Source: Gemmobacter aquatilis (GTDB lineage Bacteria; Pseudomonadota; Alphaproteobacteria; Rhodobacterales; Rhodobacteraceae). Taken from it: a stretch of DNA of 64,000 nucleotides. The position numbers and the translations under genes are program-made. The stretch spans positions 1 through 64,000 of the forward strand of contig NZ_FOCE01000010.1 in assembly GCF_900110025.1 (NCBI RefSeq), written 5' to 3'. A model generated the notes under the pieces. That model was not told the DNA's origin. It made no database searches and saw only the letters and a program-made list of their open reading frames with translations. Of this stretch, positions 61,109 through 64,000 are shown in pieces. The first letter of the stretch is position 1. Each line of letters opens with the position of its first letter.

Positions 61109-63226
61109 TCAGGGCCTTTTCCTGGCGGCGCGGTGCCGCGCGATCTGGGCCACGTCCGTCTCGGCTTCGAGCGCGGTCATCACCATATGCAGGTGCTCAA
61201 GGTCCCGCAATTCGACATCAATCACCAGTTTGTAAAAATCTGGCTTCCGATCGACGAAATGCAGGTCCGAGATATTGGCCTTCTGCTCGCCAATCAAGGT
61301 GCAGATCCGGCCTAACACGCCAGCGTCATTGGCGATGGTCAATTCGAGGCTGACGGTGTTCACTGCCGCATGGCGCCCGGCCTGCCAGCGCAGATCAACC
61401 CATCGTTCCGGCTGTTCTTCGTATTCCGCCAGTTCCGGGCAGTCGATGGCATGGACAACCACCCCTTGCCCGCGATGGGTGATGCCGACAATCCGTTCGC
61501 CCGGCACCGGCTGGCAGCAGGGGGCGCGGCGATAGCTTTGATCGTCGGCCAGGCCGATCAGCGGGCGGGTGGCGTCCACCTCGTTCGGGTTGGCCACCTG
61601 AAGCTCGGGATACAGCACCTCCAGCACCTTGCGCGCGGCCAGTTCAGCAGAGCCCAGTTTTTCCAGCAGTTCCTGCTCGTCCGGCAGGCCCATCATCTTG
61701 GCGGCGGTGCGCAGCGCCTTGTCGGTGGCCTTCTTGCCCGCGTGGTCAAAGGCGGCGCGGACGAGTTCCTGCCCCAGCTTGATGAACCGGCCCCGGTCTT
61801 CCTCGCGCAGCGACCGTCGGATCGCGGCCTTGGCGCGGCCGGTGGTCACGATGTCGATCCAGCTCGCTTGCGGGCGCTGGCCTTCGGCGGTCAGGATTTC
61901 AACACTTTGGCCGTTCTTCAGCCGGGTCCACAGCGGCACGCGGATGCCGTCCACCTTGGCCGACACGCAGGAATTGCCGATGCGGGTGTGGATCGCATAG
62001 GCGTAATCCAGTGGCGTGGCCCCGCGCGGCAGCTGGATCACATCGCCCTTGGGGGTGAAGCAGAATACCTGATCGGTATACATTTCCAGCTTCACGTTTT
62101 CCATGAAGTCGTCGTGGTCTTCCTCACCCAACCGTTCGGTCAGGCTGGCAACCCAACGGGCCGGATCGACAGCAAAGGGGTTCTGCGCGCGCACACCCTC
62201 GCGGTAGGACCAATGCGCGGCGACCCCCGATTCGTTGACCTCGTGCATCTGGCGGGTGCGGATCTGCACCTCCACCCGCTTGCCGTCACGCCCCGAAACC
62301 GTGGTGTGGATGGAACGGTAGCCGTTGGATTTCGGCTGGCTGATGTAATCCTTGAACCGCCCCGGCACCGCACGCCAGCGCTGATGGATCAGCCCCAGCA
62401 CGCGGTAACAATCGGCTTCATTGAGGGTGATGACGCGAAAGCCGTAAATGTCGGACAGGCGCGAGAAGGCAAGATCCTTCTCCTGCATCTTGCGCCAGAC
62501 GGAATAGGGCTTCTTGGCGCGCCCGAAGACATCGCCCTCGATCTGGGCCTTTTCCATCTCGTGGCGGATATCGGCGCTGATCTTGTGCACCACATCACCC
62601 GCCTCGCGCTGCAAGGTGATGAAGCGGCGGATGATCGAGTTGCGGGCATCGGGGTTGATGACGCGGAAGCTCAGGTCTTCCAGCTCCTCGCGCATCCATT
62701 GCATCCCCATGCGACCGGCCAGGGGGGCAAAGATCTCCATCGTCTCGCGGGCCTTCTGCGCCTGCTTTTCCGGGCGCATCGACTTGATGGTGCGCATGTT
62801 GTGCAGACGGTCGGCCAGTTTCACAAGGATCACCCGCAGGTCGCGCGACATGGCGACGAACAACTTGCGGAAGTTCTCGGCATCCTTGGACTGGGTGGAG
62901 GACAGCTGAAGATTGGTCAGCTTGGTCACGCCGTCCACCATTTCGGCGATTTCATGGCCGAACAGGCGTTCGACCTCGGCATAGGTGGATTTCGTGTCTT
63001 CGATCGTGTCGTGCAGCAGCGCGGTCACGATCGTCGCGTCATCCAGCCGCTGTTCGGTCAGAATCGCGGCCACGGCGACAGGATGTGTGAAATAGGGCTC
63101 GCCCGACTTGCGGAACTGCCCTTCATGCATCTGCTTGCCATAGGCATAAGCCGACCGGATCAGATCGGCATTGGTGCGCGGATTGTAATTGCGGACGAGG
63201 GCGATCAGGTCTTCAACGTCGATCAT
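61109..63226 (-). CDS. rsh: Bifunctional (p)ppGpp synthetase/hydrolase (Rsh)
   Basis: Rsh makes and degrades the alarmone (p)ppGpp. The 705-residue protein has the HD hydrolase domain (about 25-170, with H72-D73 in LLHDTIED). The synthetase domain (about 230-350) contains SDIYGFRVITLNEADCYRVLGLIHQRWR and YRSIHTTVSGRDGKRVEVQIRT. A TGS domain with ATPLDYAYAIHTRIGNSC and a C-terminal ACT domain (about 630-705) follow. Both active sites look intact, so it is the single long Rsh of alphaproteobacteria. It follows rpoZ by 29 bp. Confidence 0.96.
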   Translation of the reverse strand: MIDVEDLIALVRNYNPRTNADLIRSAYAYGKQMHEGQFRKSGEPYFTHPVAVAAILTEQRLDDATIVTALLHDTIEDTKSTYAEVERLFGHEIAEMVDGVTKLTNLQLSSTQSKDAENFRKLFVAMSRDLRVILVKLADRLHNMRTIKSMRPEKQAQKARETMEIFAPLAGRMGMQWMREELEDLSFRVINPDARNSIIRRFITLQREAGDVVHKISADIRHEMEKAQIEGDVFGRAKKPYSVWRKMQEKDLAFSRLSDIYGFRVITLNEADCYRVLGLIHQRWRAVPGRFKDYISQPKSNGYRSIHTTVSGRDGKRVEVQIRTRQMHEVNESGVAAHWSYREGVRAQNPFAVDPARWVASLTERLGEEDHDDFMENVKLEMYTDQVFCFTPKGDVIQLPRGATPLDYAYAIHTRIGNSCVSAKVDGIRVPLWTRLKNGQSVEILTAEGQRPQASWIDIVTTGRAKAAIRRSLREEDRGRFIKLGQELVRAAFDHAGKKATDKALRTAAKMMGLPDEQELLEKLGSAELAARKVLEVLYPELQVANPNEVDATRPLIGLADDQSYRRAPCCQPVPGERIVGITHRGQGVVVHAIDCPELAEYEEQPERWVDLRWQAGRHAAVNTVSLELTIANDAGVLGRICTLIGEQKANISDLHFVDRKPDFYKLVIDVELRDLEHLHMVMTALEAETDVAQIARHRAARKRP

Positions 63227-63255
63227 CCCCGCCCGATCCTTGCACTGTCAGCGGC

Positions 63256-63615
63256 TCAGTTGCCGCCCTGCGCTTCCATCAGGGCGCGCAGCAGTTTTTC
63301 TTCCGACATGTCGTCCTGAGCCGGACGATCCACCATGTCACCATTGCCCATCAGCAGCGCCATCTGATCGTCTTCCGGCTCATCCACCTCGATCTGGGTC
63401 TGATAGCTTTCGATCATCCGTTCGCGCAGCGAATCGGTATTCTGGGTTTCTTCGGCGATTTCGCGCAGGGCGACCACCGGGTTCTTGTCATTGTCCCGAT
63501 CAATGGTCAGCAGCGAGCCCGACGCGATTTCGCGCGCACGATGGGCTGCAAGCATCACCAGCTCGAAACGGTTGGGGACCTTGTCAACACAATCTTCGAC
63601 CGTCACGCGGGCCAT
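63256..63615 (-). CDS. rpoZ: RNA polymerase omega subunit
   Basis: Omega aids RNA polymerase assembly and contributes to the ppGpp-binding site. The 119-residue protein starts [30 protein letters not shown], the family N-terminus, with an acidic C-terminal tail [10 protein letters not shown] typical of alphaproteobacteria. The start at 63615 is used; a longer frame upstream is not conserved. The rpoZ-rsh order places a ppGpp-responsive subunit beside the ppGpp enzyme. A weak promoter TTGTCA with CATAAG lies in the gap to folK. Confidence 0.95.
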   Translation of the reverse strand: MARVTVEDCVDKVPNRFELVMLAAHRAREIASGSLLTIDRDNDKNPVVALREIAEETQNTDSLRERMIESYQTQIEVDEPEDDQMALLMGNGDMVDRPAQDDMSEEKLLRALMEAQGGN

Positions 63616-63703
63616 GGGGTACTCCGTTGCGGATTGGGGGCATGGAAGGCGCTTCTTATGCCGATCAAAGGCTCTTGACAAGCGGCTCTGTGGCAAACAG
63701 CGC

Positions 63704-64000
63704 TCAAAGCGGCGTGACCTCGGCGCGCAGCTTCGGCGGAAGGGCCTCCAGCATCTCGCGCACGGTGCGGCCCAGCAGCGGATGGCGCCAGTCCGGCGCC
63801 ACATCGGCCAAGGGCACCAGCACGAAAGCCCTGTCCTGCAAGCGCGGATGCGGCAGGATCAGCCGGTCGGGCGCCTCGGTCGCCTGCTGGTCGGGGGGCA
63901 ATGCCCGCCAGCGTGCCTGTTCCGCCGCATCGGGCAGAATTTGGTCGCCGATCGCCAGCAGATCGAGATCCAGCGTGCGCATCCCCCAACGCCGCACCCG
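63704..64000 (-). CDS. folK: Folate-pathway pyrophosphokinase, 5' end outside window
   Basis: FolK transfers pyrophosphate from ATP to 6-hydroxymethyl-7,8-dihydropterin. Only the C-terminal 98 residues are present, entering the window at [20 protein letters not shown]. The R-W-x-RTLDLDLL pattern and following [21 protein letters not shown] are the FolK signature, with the two aspartates that bind Mg-ATP. The N-terminal dihydropterin-binding part lies beyond the right edge. Confidence 0.88.
   Translation of the reverse strand, partial: RVRRWGMRTLDLDLLAIGDQILPDAAEQARWRALPPDQQATEAPDRLILPHPRLQDRAFVLVPLADVAPDWRHPLLGRTVREMLEALPPKLRAEVTPL

Noticed and set aside
1-64000. tRNA, rRNA, CRISPR, insertion sequences or prophage
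   Set aside because: No T-loop-like tRNA ends, rRNA blocks, regular spacer arrays, transposase, integrase or phage structural proteins were seen; gaps are short and the genes are housekeeping.

Overview
The window is a gene-dense, GC-rich piece of core chromosome from an alphaproteobacterium of the Rhodobacter/Paracoccus type (Rhodobacterales). Supporting signs are an L-malyl-CoA/beta-methylmalyl-CoA lyase, an (2S)-methylsuccinyl-CoA dehydrogenase, a decaprenyl-type polyprenyl synthase, a ChvG/ChvI pair next to pckA and a sugar-transporter-free PTS, and the block folK-rpoZ-rsh-DUF2062-pdxJ-acpS-lepB-rnc-era-DUF1491-recO. The genus is not decided by the sequence. I see no tRNA or rRNA gene, CRISPR array, insertion sequence, prophage or conjugative element. 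One gene is cut at each edge: tuf at the left and folK at the right.

Layout. 1-6.8 kb: tuf, a lipoprotein, a stand-alone cytochrome P450, a membrane protein, greA and the ETF:ubiquinone oxidoreductase gene. 6.9-11.8 kb: a TPR protein, ispE meeting the polyprenyl synthase gene head-on, DUF2007, a tRNA methyltransferase and a DUF465 protein. 11.8-17.7 kb: an EamA exporter, phaB and phaA as separate transcription units, an EAL phosphodiesterase, tag, DUF2087 and a TlpA-like thioredoxin. 17.7-23.7 kb: argH, two small lipoproteins, a DUF2834-like protein, lysA and a TIGR02302 envelope protein. 23.7-28 kb: a zinc-ribbon protein divergent from ftsE-ftsX-plsC, then accA. 28-36.5 kb: malyl-CoA lyase, a D-amino-acid transaminase, pyk, rpmI-rplT, pheS (without pheT beside it) and an RTX protein. 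36.5-45.8 kb: parC, an SH3 protein, an SDR, a HIG1 protein, a PduO adenosyltransferase, etfBA, a DUF6473 protein and hbd. 45-52.3 kb: acyltransferase, ptsH, EIIA, rapZ, hprK, chvG, chvI and pckA. 52.4-56.7 kb: mcd, an MFS carrier, recO and DUF1491. 56.7-64 kb: era back to folK.

The functional thread is C2 and acyl-CoA metabolism. PhaA and PhaB make 3-hydroxybutyryl-CoA, Mcd and malyl-CoA lyase belong to the ethylmalonyl-CoA pathway, ETF and ETF-QO pass acyl-CoA electrons to quinone, and the PduO enzyme makes the adenosylcobalamin needed by the pathway's mutases. PckA and Pyk control carbon exchange at the PEP node, and the ChvGI/HPr-kinase/PTS cluster sits beside pckA.

No clearly novel multi-gene system is visible. 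The most useful leads are regulatory: LacI-type operator candidates at both pyk and pckA, a PhaR-type CTGC-N4-GCAG site upstream of phaB, a 10-bp motif shared by the phaA and ETF-QO promoter regions, and a dispersed intergenic hairpin element. Minor leads are a possible LptM-like 48-residue lipoprotein and an SGNH-like reading of the DUF6473 protein.
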